NCBI RefSeq assembly: GCF_938045625.1
Contig: NZ_CALIAV010000046.1
Span: 1 to 64,000, forward strand
DNA from: an uncultured Campylobacter sp.
GTDB lineage: Bacteria > Campylobacterota > Campylobacteria > Campylobacterales > Campylobacteraceae
Length of the DNA stretch: 64,000 bases
Reading direction: 5' to 3'
The notes beneath the pieces are model-generated. The model did not search any database. It saw only the letters and a list, made by a program, of their open reading frames with translations, and was not told where the DNA came from. Positions 33,646 through 42,919 of this stretch are shown here, piece by piece (the first letter of the stretch is position 1; every line of letters starts with the position of its first letter). The position numbers and the translations under genes were made by a program.

Positions 33646-34762
33646 TTCCTTCCTTTCCTTTTACCTCGCATTCGCGCGTTTGGCGCATTACCCAACCCAA
33701 ATTTGCCGCCGCAAGCTCAAATTTCGCCCTCGCCTCGCACACGGCTTTTGCGTCCGTTACGACGCCTTTTTTATTTCGCTTGGCCGTCCTGCCGACCTCA
33801 AACTGCGGCTTAAAAAGCAGGATAATATCGCAGTTTTTGCCAGCTAGCGCGTCGATGGATGGCAAAATCTCTTTAAGCGAGATGAAGCTCACGTCGCAGG
33901 TGATGAGATCAAATTTGCGTGCGACGTTTTTGGCGGCGTGGGAGTCAAATTTGGCGTTTTGGTTTTTTGCTGCGAAATCTACGCCAGCCAAATTTGACTC
34001 GTCCGTCCTGGCTCCAGCCTGCGTTAAATTTGACGGCAAAAAAGCTAATTCGCAAGGCTCGCTTAAAAATCCGTCCCGCTCGGCAAAATTTGATTTGCCG
34101 GGATTAAAATTCGGCTCGATTTGGTTTTTTAAATTTTGCTCCGCGCCGTCAAATTTGCCGTCTGCACCCTGGTTTTTAAACCCAGCCGCAAATTCGCGCA
34201 CGTCGGTATTTTCGACTACTATCACTCGCGAGTCGGTTCGCAAACTTTCATCCAACTGCGAGCTACCCACGTCTAGCGCGGTAACGCTTTTTACGCCGTT
34301 TTGAAGTAAAATTTGCACGAATCCGCCCGTGCTTGATCCGACGTCTAGGGCGTTTTTGCCTTTAACTTCTAGCGGACAAGCCGCCAAAAAGCTTTTTAGC
34401 TTTAGCGCGCCGCGTCCGACGTAGATTTCGCCGACAAGCTCGATTTTTGCGCCGTTTGTGTTTAAATTTTGCTCGCCGCTACAGGCCTTTTTACATGCGG
34501 TTTCGACAGTGTCCGTCAAATTTGCGTTGCACAAATTTTGATTTTCCGCTTTCGCGCTATTTTTGCTAGCTTTCAAATTTACGCCCGTAGCCTCGTCTAA
34601 ATTTAGCCCGTCCATGCCGTTAAATTTATCAAATTCGCCCACCTCAAAGCTGGGCTTGGAGCAAATTTGCCCGTTTAGCAAAATCTTTCCGCTTTTTATG
34701 AGCTCGGCGGCCTTGTTTCGGCTGATGTTTAGGCGGCGCGCGGTAAATAGATCAAATCTCAA
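33611..34762 (-). CDS. tlyA: TlyA-family rRNA methyltransferase with two insertions
   Basis: TlyA enzymes 2'-O-methylate 16S and/or 23S rRNA. The S4 domain occupies residues 1-40 (FTARRLNISRNKAAELIKSG); the methyltransferase begins at YVGRGALKLKSFL (114-126), with the SAM motif LDVGSSTGGFVQ at 139-150, CDVSFISLKEILP at 289-301 and LLFKPQFEVGR at 315-325. The family is usually about 230-270 residues; this one has 383. The excess lies in two polar stretches, about 45-108 and 192-283, rich in Asn, Lys-Phe-Asp and Asn-Leu. The frame is uninterrupted and the motifs are intact, so activity is likely. It overlaps ligA by 11 bases. Confidence 0.9.
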   Translation of the reverse strand: MRFDLFTARRLNISRNKAAELIKSGKILLNGQICSKPSFEVGEFDKFNGMDGLNLDEATGVNLKASKNSAKAENQNLCNANLTDTVETACKKACSGEQNLNTNGAKIELVGEIYVGRGALKLKSFLAACPLEVKGKNALDVGSSTGGFVQILLQNGVKSVTALDVGSSQLDESLRTDSRVIVVENTDVREFAAGFKNQGADGKFDGAEQNLKNQIEPNFNPGKSNFAERDGFLSEPCELAFLPSNLTQAGARTDESNLAGVDFAAKNQNAKFDSHAAKNVARKFDLITCDVSFISLKEILPSIDALAGKNCDIILLFKPQFEVGRTAKRNKKGVVTDAKAVCEARAKFELAAANLGWVMRQTRECEVKGKEGNAEFFYAFNKR

Positions 34763-36695
34763 TCATCCGCCTTAGCTCGTCCTCGGTTATCGCCTTGACG
34801 CCTAGCTCACGCGCTTTCTCCAGCTTGCTGCCAGCCTCCTCGCCGTAGAGGACGAAGTCTGTTTTCTTACTCACCGAGCCGCTTACTTTAGCACCATTAG
34901 CCTCTAAAACCGCCTTAAATTCATCCCTGCTTTTGCTAAGCGTGCCCGTTATCACAAATGTTTTGCCGCTTATCGCGCTTTGCTTTGCCTCAAAACTCTG
35001 CGCTTGCGGGCTAACGAAACGCAAAATTTCGTCCAAATTTTGCCTATTTACCTGCATAAACTCCGCGTAGCTCTCCGCCATCGCATCGCCGAACCCCTCA
35101 ATCGCGGCGACCTCGCCAAAGCTTAGCTCACGCCAGTTTTGCGGGTAAATTTGCGCTATCTTTTTAGCCGCAACCTCGCCGATGTGCTCGATACCCAGGC
35201 TCGCTATAAAGCTGTGCAAAGCGGGCGTGCGGCTAGCCTCGATGGCGCCGAGTAAATTTGCGATCTTTTTATCCTTAAAGCCATCTAGCCGCGCCAAATC
35301 CTGTGCCGTAAGCTCGTAAATGTCGGCGATTTTGGCAACCAAGCCCGCCTCAAAAAGCTGATTTACTATCGCCTCGCCCAGACCGTCGATATTTAGGCAC
35401 TTTTTGCTCGCAAAATGTATGAGCGAATTTATCACGCGCGCCTTGCACTCGAGGTTTTGACACTTGACGAAAACGCCCTCGTCTAGCAGCATCGACCCGC
35501 ACACGGGACACTCATGCGGCCGCTCTATCGGAGTCTGCGAGCCGTCTCTGCGCTGTTTGAAAACGCCCGTGATCTTTGGTATCACGTCGCCCGAGCGGAT
35601 AATGCTGATAAAATCGCCCTTTTGCACGCCTAGGCGCTCGATCTCGTCAAAGTTATGCAGCGTGGCGGACTTTACAATCGCGCCGTCGATATTTACGGGC
35701 TCTAGCACGCCCACAGGAGTCACGACGCCGCTGCGTCCGACCTGAAACGCGACGTCAAGCAGCCGCGTGGTCTTTTCGATCGCGGGAAATTTATACGCGA
35801 CCATAAATTTAGGAAATTTCTCCGTGTAGCCAAGCTCCTCGCTAGCCGCGATGCTCTGCACGCGCACCACGAGGCCGTCCATCATAAAAGGCTTGCTGTC
35901 GCGCTGTGCTACGAGCTGCTTATACGCCTCCTCGATCTGCTCTGCAGTGCGGCAAATTTTAAAAAACTCCTCGCGCTCAAAGCCCTGCGAATAGATAAAA
36001 TCCATCATCTGCGAGTAGGTTTCAAGGCCCAAATTTTGCTCGCCGTAGCCCCAGGGCTTAAACCTCAGCCTGCGCGACGCCGTCACGGCGCTATCTAGCT
36101 GGCGCAGGCTGCCGGCGGCCGCATTTCGCGGGTTTGACAGCTGCGGCTCACCCCTTTGCGCGCGGGCGAAATTTATCTCGTCAAAGTCGTTTTTAGCGAT
36201 CACGACCTCGCCGCGGATCTCGATCCTGCCGCTATAGGCGATTTGTAGCGGGATGTTTTTGATGACTTTTGCATTACTCGTGACGTCCTCGCCCGTTATG
36301 CCGTCGCCGCGCGTGATAGCTCGCACGAGAGCGCCGTTTTCGTAGAGCAAATTTAAGCTCGCGCCGTCAAATTTAGGCTGAAGCGCAAACTCCAGCCCCT
36401 CCTTGTCGCCGCGCTTTAGCCACGCTAGCAGCTCATCAAAACTAAAAATATCCTCCATCGACCACATGCGCGCGCCGTGGCGAGCCTTGACAAAACCCTC
36501 ACTAACCTCGCCTCCAACGCGCTTCGTCGGGCTAAACATCGAGATTTCACCGGGATTGGCCCTCTCAAATTCTAGCACTTTATGATAAAGCTCGTCATAC
36601 TCCTCGTCGGTGGCTATGGGCGCGTCGTCGGTGTAGTAGGCCTTCGCCCACGCATTTAGCGTATCTACGGCCTCTAAATACTCTTTTTTATCCAT
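34752..36695 (-). CDS. ligA: NAD-dependent DNA ligase
   Basis: Seals nicks in replication and repair using NAD+. The 647-residue protein has all domains: Ia with YYTDDAPIATDEEYDEL near 16, the adenylation domain with the catalytic lysine in LQPKFDGASLNLLY near 105-118, the OB fold, a four-cysteine zinc finger (CPVCGS ... CQNLECKARV near 400-425), helix-hairpin-helix repeats and a C-terminal BRCT domain (GKTFVITGTLSKSRDEF). It lies between folP and tlyA in the operon, as in C. jejuni. Confidence 0.97.
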   Translation of the reverse strand: MDKKEYLEAVDTLNAWAKAYYTDDAPIATDEEYDELYHKVLEFERANPGEISMFSPTKRVGGEVSEGFVKARHGARMWSMEDIFSFDELLAWLKRGDKEGLEFALQPKFDGASLNLLYENGALVRAITRGDGITGEDVTSNAKVIKNIPLQIAYSGRIEIRGEVVIAKNDFDEINFARAQRGEPQLSNPRNAAAGSLRQLDSAVTASRRLRFKPWGYGEQNLGLETYSQMMDFIYSQGFEREEFFKICRTAEQIEEAYKQLVAQRDSKPFMMDGLVVRVQSIAASEELGYTEKFPKFMVAYKFPAIEKTTRLLDVAFQVGRSGVVTPVGVLEPVNIDGAIVKSATLHNFDEIERLGVQKGDFISIIRSGDVIPKITGVFKQRRDGSQTPIERPHECPVCGSMLLDEGVFVKCQNLECKARVINSLIHFASKKCLNIDGLGEAIVNQLFEAGLVAKIADIYELTAQDLARLDGFKDKKIANLLGAIEASRTPALHSFIASLGIEHIGEVAAKKIAQIYPQNWRELSFGEVAAIEGFGDAMAESYAEFMQVNRQNLDEILRFVSPQAQSFEAKQSAISGKTFVITGTLSKSRDEFKAVLEANGAKVSGSVSKKTDFVLYGEEAGSKLEKARELGVKAITEDELRRMIEI

Positions 36696-36719
36696 TTTTC
36701 CTCGTTAAATTTGCTTTGC

Positions 36720-37856
36720 TTACCACGCCGCGATCTTTCTCATCGCGTTTTCCAACCTAAACATCTGCGCATGTTCGGCCACATCGTGCGTTCGGATGAT
36801 CTGTGCGCCATTTTTAAAGGCCTCCAAATGCAGATAAAGGCTACCTGGCAAGCGGTCTTTGATCTCGCTAGGACTATAAAAATTTATGACCGATTTGCGA
36901 CTAGCGCCAGCTAAAAGCGGCAGTCCAAAGCGTAAAAAATGCTCCAAATTTTTTATCAAAATCATATTTTGCTCCGCCGTCTTGCCAAAGCCGATACCCA
37001 CGTCCAGCACGATATCGCGGCATCCAAGCTCATTCGCGGCAGCGATCTTAGCCTCGAAAAACGCGTCTATCTCGCCGAGCAAATCATCGTAATGCGGATT
37101 ATCCTGCATATTTTCGGGGCTGTTTTGCATGTGCATGAGGCAGTAGGTAGCGCAGTAGCGCGCCGCTAGAGCGCAGAGGCTAACGTCGCCCGTGATGTCG
37201 TTTATCATTTTAAAGCCGTGATTTAGCGCGTACTCTAGGCAATACGGATCAAAGCTATCTAGGCTAAATATCGCCTTTTCGTACAAATTTAGGCGGTAAA
37301 TTTCGGCCACTATCTTTTCAAGCCTGGCAAACTCAATCTCGCGTCCGACGTATTTGCTGCCTGGCCGCGAGCTGACCGCGCCCACGTCGATATACTCGGC
37401 ACCCTGCTCGATCATCGCTTCGATTCTCTCGATGCCGCTTTTTTCGTTCACGCGGCTTGCGGCGTTAAAGCTATCTTCATTTACGTTTACGACGCCCATG
37501 ATCTGCGCGCGCTGCGGTTTTTTAAACGGAGATTTTAAAAATTTGGCCAAATTTTTTAGACCGAAATCCTGCGCGGCCCCTTTTTTGGCAAGCGCAAGAA
37601 CTTGCGCATCGGTAGCCATTAAAAGCGCGTCCGAGTTTGCACCGTTTAAAATCACGTCGCGATTAGTCACAAGCTCCGCGCCTACGCTTAGCGCGTCTTG
37701 CTTTAGGATATTGGCAGCCGGCGAGCGTAAATCTTTAATCAAAAAAAAATTAATCGCTGACTTTTTTTTCATCAAATTTCGCCCCTCGTCGCTAGGACGG
37801 ATAATCTCGCAAATCTCGTTAAAATCAGTTTGCGGATTGATTTTAAAAATTTTCAT
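36720..37856 (-). CDS. folP: Dihydropteroate synthase
   Basis: Joins pterin pyrophosphate and p-aminobenzoate in folate synthesis; it is the sulphonamide target. The TIM-barrel domain starts near residue 115 with QIMGVVNVNEDSFNAASR (usual form MGILNVTPDSFSDGG), then VDVGAVSSRPGSKYV and FKMINDITGD, ending with GASRKSVINF and IRTHDV. The first 110 residues are an extension found in epsilonproteobacterial FolP. In the first motif, threonine-proline of the usual NVTPDSFSDGG is replaced by asparagine-glutamate. Its start overlaps holB by 4 bases. Confidence 0.93.
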   Translation of the reverse strand: MKIFKINPQTDFNEICEIIRPSDEGRNLMKKKSAINFFLIKDLRSPAANILKQDALSVGAELVTNRDVILNGANSDALLMATDAQVLALAKKGAAQDFGLKNLAKFLKSPFKKPQRAQIMGVVNVNEDSFNAASRVNEKSGIERIEAMIEQGAEYIDVGAVSSRPGSKYVGREIEFARLEKIVAEIYRLNLYEKAIFSLDSFDPYCLEYALNHGFKMINDITGDVSLCALAARYCATYCLMHMQNSPENMQDNPHYDDLLGEIDAFFEAKIAAANELGCRDIVLDVGIGFGKTAEQNMILIKNLEHFLRFGLPLLAGASRKSVINFYSPSEIKDRLPGSLYLHLEAFKNGAQIIRTHDVAEHAQMFRLENAMRKIAAW

Positions 37857-38473
37857 CTAAGCCCTTTTTCGTAAATCATAAGAAGTATCGGCGTAAGAAG
37901 CGCGTGAGTTTTGGTATTTAGCTCGGCTAGGCGCACAGCTTTGAAAAAATACTCAAGCTCTTCGGCGCTAAATTTGACCCCCTGCGCCGTAGCCTCGAGA
38001 GCTATGGCGGCGATTAGCTCTTTTAGGTTGTTTTTGCCAAGCTTCTCGGAGCGCTCAAGAGCCGATTTTTCATCGATAAAGGCGCAAATTTCTTTTAGCT
38101 CAAGACGTTTGTAATCTAGTCCCGTTTTTTCTCGCTGCTTTTTTTCGAGCCTATTTTCGGTAACCAGGCGCGAGCGAACGGTCGGCAGGAGCATATTTTT
38201 CGACTCGCAGGCTATGATAAAAAAGATATTTTTAGGCGGCTCTTCGATGATTTTTAGTAGAGAGTTTTGAGCCTCGACGCGGAAATTTTTAGCGCCTAAA
38301 ACCAGTAGTTTCGGCTCGCTCTCGGCGATATATGCCTCGGCGGCGACCTCTTTTGCGTTTTCTAGCAAAAAGTCCTCGGCGAAAAAAAATCTAACCGAAT
38401 TTACGCCGTAAAGCCCTAAAATTTCCTCTTTTAAGGCTTCAAAATCGCTCGTGATTACGATTTTGCTTCGCAT
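37853..38473 (-). CDS. holB: DNA polymerase III delta' subunit (short HolB type)
   Basis: A 206-residue clamp-loader subunit without the full AAA+ P-loop, the reduced form of Campylobacter and Helicobacter. It shows LLVLGAKNFRVEAQNSLLKIIEEPP (the usual E-x-A-x-N-A-LLK-EEPP motif), FFIIACESKNMLLPTVRSR and the sensor-1-like SRL region. No zinc cysteines are present. It lies 3 bases after hobA and overlaps folP. The gene holA for the delta subunit is at 58916-59902. Confidence 0.88.
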   Translation of the reverse strand: MRSKIVITSDFEALKEEILGLYGVNSVRFFFAEDFLLENAKEVAAEAYIAESEPKLLVLGAKNFRVEAQNSLLKIIEEPPKNIFFIIACESKNMLLPTVRSRLVTENRLEKKQREKTGLDYKRLELKEICAFIDEKSALERSEKLGKNNLKELIAAIALEATAQGVKFSAEELEYFFKAVRLAELNTKTHALLTPILLMIYEKGLR

Positions 38474-38476
38474 AGA

Positions 38477-39019
38477 TTAAAGCGTTACTTTCGCAAATAA
38501 AGCGGCGTCTATGCTCTTATCAAAAAGCCTAAACAGCGACAAAAGCTTGATATCTAGCGCGCCGTCGGAGGAGCTTAGATAAAAGCTATTTTGCGCCTGC
38601 TCGTCAAAAAGCCACATATAGCTATCATCCTTGCCTTTGGCGATCTGCGAGCTTTTTTCCGCGCTTTTGCCGACGTAGAAAAATACGTAGCCGTTTGGAA
38701 AAGCAAGGCTAAGCATATCTAAAAGTAGCGAGACCTCCTCTTTTGAGCCGATATTTTCAAAAGACGGATAAAGCGACTTTAGCGAGAAAAAAGGTAGCAC
38801 GGGGCGGGCGTTTGTCGGTTTGTTTATATTTTTTAAAAAATACTCCTCAAACCAACCGCGCTCGCTATCGGTTATCATGATAAACGCGCGCCCTTCGAGT
38901 AAAAATTTAAGCTTCGAGGCGAGCAGAGGCGTCCACTCGGTGCGCCTCTCCTCCATCCAGCTCATTAGCGAACCCTCCTCGCGGATCGCCTCGAGCGTCC
39001 ATTTTATAAAATCGCTCAT
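38477..39019 (-). CDS. hobA: DnaA-interacting initiation protein HobA
   Basis: HobA is an epsilonproteobacterial protein that binds DnaA domains I-II as a tetramer and promotes assembly at oriC, a role like DiaA. The 180-residue length, the N-terminal FIKWTLEAIREEGSLMSWMEERR, TDSERGWFEEYFLKNI and PNGYVFFYVGK are family features. It overlaps lysC by ATGA and precedes holB, an order conserved in C. jejuni. Its presence strongly supports the taxonomic assignment. Confidence 0.93.
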   Translation of the reverse strand: MSDFIKWTLEAIREEGSLMSWMEERRTEWTPLLASKLKFLLEGRAFIMITDSERGWFEEYFLKNINKPTNARPVLPFFSLKSLYPSFENIGSKEEVSLLLDMLSLAFPNGYVFFYVGKSAEKSSQIAKGKDDSYMWLFDEQAQNSFYLSSSDGALDIKLLSLFRLFDKSIDAALFAKVTL

Positions 39020-40215
39020 TTATCGAGTTTATAAGCTTCGTGTAGCGCGCGAACTGCTAGCTCGCCGTATTTTTGATCGACGATCATAGAGATTTTTATC
39101 TCGCTAGTCGAGATCATTTGGATATTTATGCCCTCATTTGCTAGCGTTTGAAAGGCTAGAGACGCTACTCCGGTGTGGCTTTTCATGCCTACGCCCACGA
39201 CCGAGACCTTGACTATCTCGTCGTTGTATAAAATTTCCCTAGACGCGCTTAGTTTATCCATACACTCTTTTGCGACGTGAAGCTCGTTTTGTGGTACGGT
39301 AAAGCCGAGATTCGTCGTGCCGTCCTGGCCTACGTTTTGGATTATCATATCCACGTTTATATTTTTTTCTGCAAGCGCGGTGAAAATCTCAGCCGCGATG
39401 CCCGGCTTATCTACCACTCCTCTTAAAGTTACTCTAGCTTGGTTTTTATCTAACGCGATACCACTTACTAGCACTGCTTCCATACTCTCTTCCTTTGTTA
39501 TTAGTGTTCCTTCGTTGTGATTAAAGCTGCTTCTGGTGACTAAATTTACGTTTAGCTTTTTAGCTAGCTCGACTGAGCGGTTTTGCAGCACCTTTGCGCC
39601 TAGGCTCGCAAGCTCTAGCATCTCGTCGTAGCTGATTTTATCTAGCTTTTTAGCCTTTGGCTCGATGCGAGGATCGGTGGTATAAACTCCGTCTACGTCG
39701 GTGTAAATCTCGCAAAGATCCGCATCCAGCGCGCCTGCTATCGCAACTGCGCTAAGATCGCTACCGCCTCGCCCCAGAGTCGTTGCGTCGCCCTTTTCGT
39801 CTATACCCTGAAAGCCCGCTACGACGACGATCTTGCCCGCCTTTAGCTCCTCTTTCATACGCTTAGTATCTATCGCCTCGATCCTAGCCTTAGTATGCAC
39901 GCTATCTGTTATGATTCCCGCTAGCCTACCGCTTAGACCAACTGCGGGATAGCCTAAATTTATCAGCGCTATCGTTAAAAGCGCGCAGGTAACGCGCTCG
40001 CCGGAGCTAAGCAGCATATCCATCGCCACGCCGTCGGGAGCCTTCGTATAATGCTCGGCGTACTCTACCAGCTGATTAGTCACGCCGCTCATGGCCGAGA
40101 CCACGACTACGACGTCCGCTCCGCTTTTTTTAGCCTCTATCGCTCTAGCGGCGACATTTTCTATCCGCTCAAGCGTCCCTACGCTCGTGCCGCCGTATTT
40201 TTGGACGATTAACAT
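39016..40215 (-). CDS. lysC: Aspartokinase
   Basis: Phosphorylates aspartate, the first step toward lysine, threonine and methionine. The 399-residue protein has the kinase signature VQKYGGTSVGTLERI at the N-terminus, TLGRGGSDLSAVAIA near 147 and two ACT domains after residue 260 (RVTLRGVVDKPGIAAEIF; KVSVVGVGMKSHTGV), which bind lysine and/or threonine for feedback control. Unlike many class II aspartokinases no internal beta-subunit start is obvious. It overlaps the rppH stop by one base (TAATG). Confidence 0.97.
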   Translation of the reverse strand: MLIVQKYGGTSVGTLERIENVAARAIEAKKSGADVVVVVSAMSGVTNQLVEYAEHYTKAPDGVAMDMLLSSGERVTCALLTIALINLGYPAVGLSGRLAGIITDSVHTKARIEAIDTKRMKEELKAGKIVVVAGFQGIDEKGDATTLGRGGSDLSAVAIAGALDADLCEIYTDVDGVYTTDPRIEPKAKKLDKISYDEMLELASLGAKVLQNRSVELAKKLNVNLVTRSSFNHNEGTLITKEESMEAVLVSGIALDKNQARVTLRGVVDKPGIAAEIFTALAEKNINVDMIIQNVGQDGTTNLGFTVPQNELHVAKECMDKLSASREILYNDEIVKVSVVGVGMKSHTGVASLAFQTLANEGINIQMISTSEIKISMIVDQKYGELAVRALHEAYKLDK

Positions 40216-40682
40216 TAGATAAATCCTTTCTCTTTAAAGTAGCCGATAACCTTGCTATAAATCGGCTTTTTGAAGTGGTTTACATCGCCTAAAACCTCGC
40301 TTGAGTTTATAAATTTATACTCGTTAAATTCGGGTTTTTTGGTATTTATATTTATCTTCGCGCTAGGGCGCAGCCGCACTAGAAAATACTTTTGAGTCTG
40401 TCCGTCAAAGTTGTAAAATTTCCTACTCGTCGTACCCTCGGGGAAGTCGTAGCTAAGCCACTGCGGATACTCGCTAAGCACGTCCACGTCGTCCGTGCCT
40501 ATCTCCTCTTTGAGCTCCCTTTTTAGCGCCTCACGTGGCGTCTCGCCCTCGTCTATGCCGCCCTGCGGGAACTGCCAGATACCCGTCATATCGCACCTTT
40601 GCGCGATAAATATCCTGCAATCAAACGGATAAGAGGGCGCAAGTATGACCGCAGCGACGTTTGGTCTATATTTTTTTTCCAT
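40215..40682 (-). CDS. rppH: RNA pyrophosphohydrolase (Nudix)
   Basis: Removes pyrophosphate from 5' ends of mRNA and thereby starts decay. The 155-residue protein has the Nudix box GIDEGETPREALKRELKEEIGTD, split here as GGIDEGETPREALKRE and LKEEIG (about 42-65), a preceding WQFPQGG, and YDFPEG as in RppH. It is the first gene of the nine-gene operon ending at cmoA. In C. jejuni the homologue is divergent from hemW; here 5.5 kb of other genes separate the two. The 217 bases 40683-40899 show no gene. Confidence 0.94.
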   Translation of the reverse strand: MEKKYRPNVAAVILAPSYPFDCRIFIAQRCDMTGIWQFPQGGIDEGETPREALKRELKEEIGTDDVDVLSEYPQWLSYDFPEGTTSRKFYNFDGQTQKYFLVRLRPSAKININTKKPEFNEYKFINSSEVLGDVNHFKKPIYSKVIGYFKEKGFI

Positions 40683-40899
40683 CTTTTTTTCCGAGAATTT
40701 TTAATTGTGGATTCTAACGAAAAATAGTTAAGATATAGCTAAATATCGCGAGATTAGCGGAAAAATTTGACGCTTAGGCTTAAAATTTTTATTTAAATTT
40801 TTAAACTACGAATTTTACTTTTTGGGGCGCGGTAAAATTTGCGTGTTTTGCTTCATTTTCCATCAAATTTGACCGCTTGGCTCGTCAAATTTGAGCCTT

Positions 40900-41655
40900 T
40901 TATTTTAGCTCCAGTATCGCCCTCACCTCTTCGTCGGTAAACAGGCTTGCGCTTTCGTGCTTTTTACGCTCAGACGCGACTTTTGGCTCGGCGCGCGGCG
41001 GCAAATTTTGAGCAGACTCGTTAAAATCAAATAGCGCAGCCTGTGCAGATGTGTCCGAGGCGGCCGTTTTTAGGGCTTCATTACAAGCGGATATTTTACT
41101 AGACGGTGCCGTTTGCGTAGCTCCGTCAAAAACAGGAGTTTCGCGCGGAGCGGCGGTTTGGGCGCTTTGGCTAGTTGGCCCAGTTTTGGTTATTTCGCTT
41201 AAAGCGCTGGTTTGCAAAATAGCTTTTTCTTGCCGGCTGCCGTCTCGATACGGCGTAGCGTCCTGCATTTCTTGCAAATTTTGCTCCCATACGGAAGCCG
41301 TTTTCTCGATATCAGCCACTAAATTTTGTTCAAATTTAGCGTCGCTGCTAGCTTGCGCGCCGTCAAATTTTACGTTTTCATCAAATTTGACCGCCGCACT
41401 CTCGCCGCTCTCGTTAAATTTCTCGTCCTGCAAAAACAAAGTTCCGTCAGGTAAAAGCTCGTTCTGCTCGTATTGGCGTGCAAAAAGCTCGCTTACGTTG
41501 ATAGCCTCCGCGTTGTCCGCGTCTTTGCTCGGTTTCTCCTTGACGCTTTGGCCGAGCTCCTCGATACCCGTTATACGAAGGCTCGGCATCACAGCCTTAA
41601 AGCTTTGCAAAATCGGCAAAAAAGAGCCGTCGAATCCATCTAAAATCACTCGCAT
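40900..41655 (-). CDS. Unrecognised, mostly disordered protein
   Basis: A 251-residue protein with a short ordered N-terminus (MRVILDGFDGSFLPILQSF...PSLRITGIEEL, about 1-36) and a short helix at the end (FTDEEVRAILELK). The middle 200 residues are low-complexity, rich in Ala, Ser, Thr, Glu and Gln, with repeated VKFDEN/VKFDG-type units and no membrane segments. The pattern suggests two binding ends joined by a flexible tether. I do not recognise it. It lies 40 bases after the PepSY gene on the same strand and may share its transcript. Confidence 0.65.
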   Translation of the reverse strand: MRVILDGFDGSFLPILQSFKAVMPSLRITGIEELGQSVKEKPSKDADNAEAINVSELFARQYEQNELLPDGTLFLQDEKFNESGESAAVKFDENVKFDGAQASSDAKFEQNLVADIEKTASVWEQNLQEMQDATPYRDGSRQEKAILQTSALSEITKTGPTSQSAQTAAPRETPVFDGATQTAPSSKISACNEALKTAASDTSAQAALFDFNESAQNLPPRAEPKVASERKKHESASLFTDEEVRAILELK

Positions 41656-41695
41656 ATTTAGCCTTTTTCAGTTTTTTCGAGCGATTTTATCAAAT

Positions 41696-42856
41696 TTATC
41701 TTTTGAGCCGTTTTAAGCTCATCCAAAAACCGCTTATAACAAAAAACAGAACCGATGCCGAAGCTAAACAAAATATAAATTTACCAACCTCGCCCAAAAA
41801 ATATCCCGAATGCAAGCTTAAAACCGCCTTGTGAATCGCAAAAGGCCTGGGCATCGAGCTTTTAGCATCGTCAAACCTAGCATGCCTGGTAATTTGCCCC
41901 TTGGTGGCGTTTATCGTCATCGTATTTACCTTATCGTCCTCTTCCAGCCCTTTGTCAAAGTAAAATATCATAAAATTTTCGCCGTCTTCTTGCGTGATGA
42001 CGTTAAAAAGCTCGTAATCACCTCTATCCCGTTTAAAAATATCTATCGCGGCCTCTAAATTGGCTATCTTAGCCTCGTCCTCCAGCGAAAATCCCCTCAC
42101 CTGCGTAAAGCTCTTTTTTCTAAAAATTTCCTTTTCGCCAAGCGCGTTATTTACGAGCTTTGCCGCCCAGTCGTAAGACCAGTAAAGTCCCGTAACGCTC
42201 ATAAAAGCCAAAAATAAACAAAGATAAACGCCGGCAAATCCGTGCAGGCTGTACAAAAACGCATAGCCTTTGGCCTTGATTTTTAAAGTAAACACACGCA
42301 TAAATTTAGTTTTAAAACTAGGATAATAGATTATCAATCCAGATATAACCAAGATAACCAAAGCGATAGAGCAAACCGCAACGATATGCTTGCCTATAAG
42401 CCGTAGCGTCTCGTTTTTGCTAAGCCCAAGGCCTAAGTTAGTATGTAAATTTAACATTAGTCCGATAAATTTATCGCCGAAATTTTCACCCGTTATCTCG
42501 CCCGTGTATTGATTTACGAAGTATGACTTAAACTCGCCTCTAGCATTCGTGCCAGATACGCCTATAGCGTGATTTGCGTCCGAGTTAATCTTGTAGTAGC
42601 TAAGCGTAAAATTTGGTTCCCTAGCTTTAAAAATATCTAAAATTTCTCTCGCGCTAAGCTCTTTTTCGCCTCGCTTGACGAAGGTTTTTTGCGAGTTTGC
42701 AAGGTCTATAATCTCGTCGTGATAGGATATGACCGCGCCGCTAAGAGCGACGATAAGCAGCGGCAAAACACAGGCTAGACTTAAAATCAAATGGACGTTA
42801 AACCAAAATTTCTTTCTCTTTAAAAACGGCATCTTTCTCCTTAAATTTAAACTCAA
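41696..42856 (-). CDS. PepSY-associated membrane protein, probable iron-uptake partner
   Basis: A 386-residue protein with four membrane helices (about 18-40, 155-177, 200-222 and 355-377) and a PepSY-type periplasmic domain. The N-terminus shows the usual FNVHLILSLACVLPLLIVALSG with a histidine facing the membrane; further histidines in LMLNLHTNLGL, GKHIVAVCS and YSLHGFAGV fit the family's conserved set. Related proteins lie beside siderophore receptors and may reduce ferric siderophores. It is 63 bases downstream of the TonB-receptor gene and probably iron-regulated with it. Confidence 0.85.
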   Translation of the reverse strand: MSLNLRRKMPFLKRKKFWFNVHLILSLACVLPLLIVALSGAVISYHDEIIDLANSQKTFVKRGEKELSAREILDIFKAREPNFTLSYYKINSDANHAIGVSGTNARGEFKSYFVNQYTGEITGENFGDKFIGLMLNLHTNLGLGLSKNETLRLIGKHIVAVCSIALVILVISGLIIYYPSFKTKFMRVFTLKIKAKGYAFLYSLHGFAGVYLCLFLAFMSVTGLYWSYDWAAKLVNNALGEKEIFRKKSFTQVRGFSLEDEAKIANLEAAIDIFKRDRGDYELFNVITQEDGENFMIFYFDKGLEEDDKVNTMTINATKGQITRHARFDDAKSSMPRPFAIHKAVLSLHSGYFLGEVGKFIFCLASASVLFFVISGFWMSLKRLKR

Positions 42857-42919
42857 ATTTTAAAAACCGGTAGTAGGACGGCGATCACTACGCACCGCCC
42901 CGCTTAAATTCGGCTAAAT

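Noticed and set aside
33780..34304. A 174-codon plus-strand frame opposite tlyA
   Set aside because: It mirrors the low-complexity insert of tlyA; the minus frame has all the conserved motifs.
40869..40900. GGCTC/GAGCC hairpin followed by TTTTATTTT on the plus strand
   Set aside because: It points away from any plus-strand gene and lies after a minus-strand gene, so a terminator function is doubtful.
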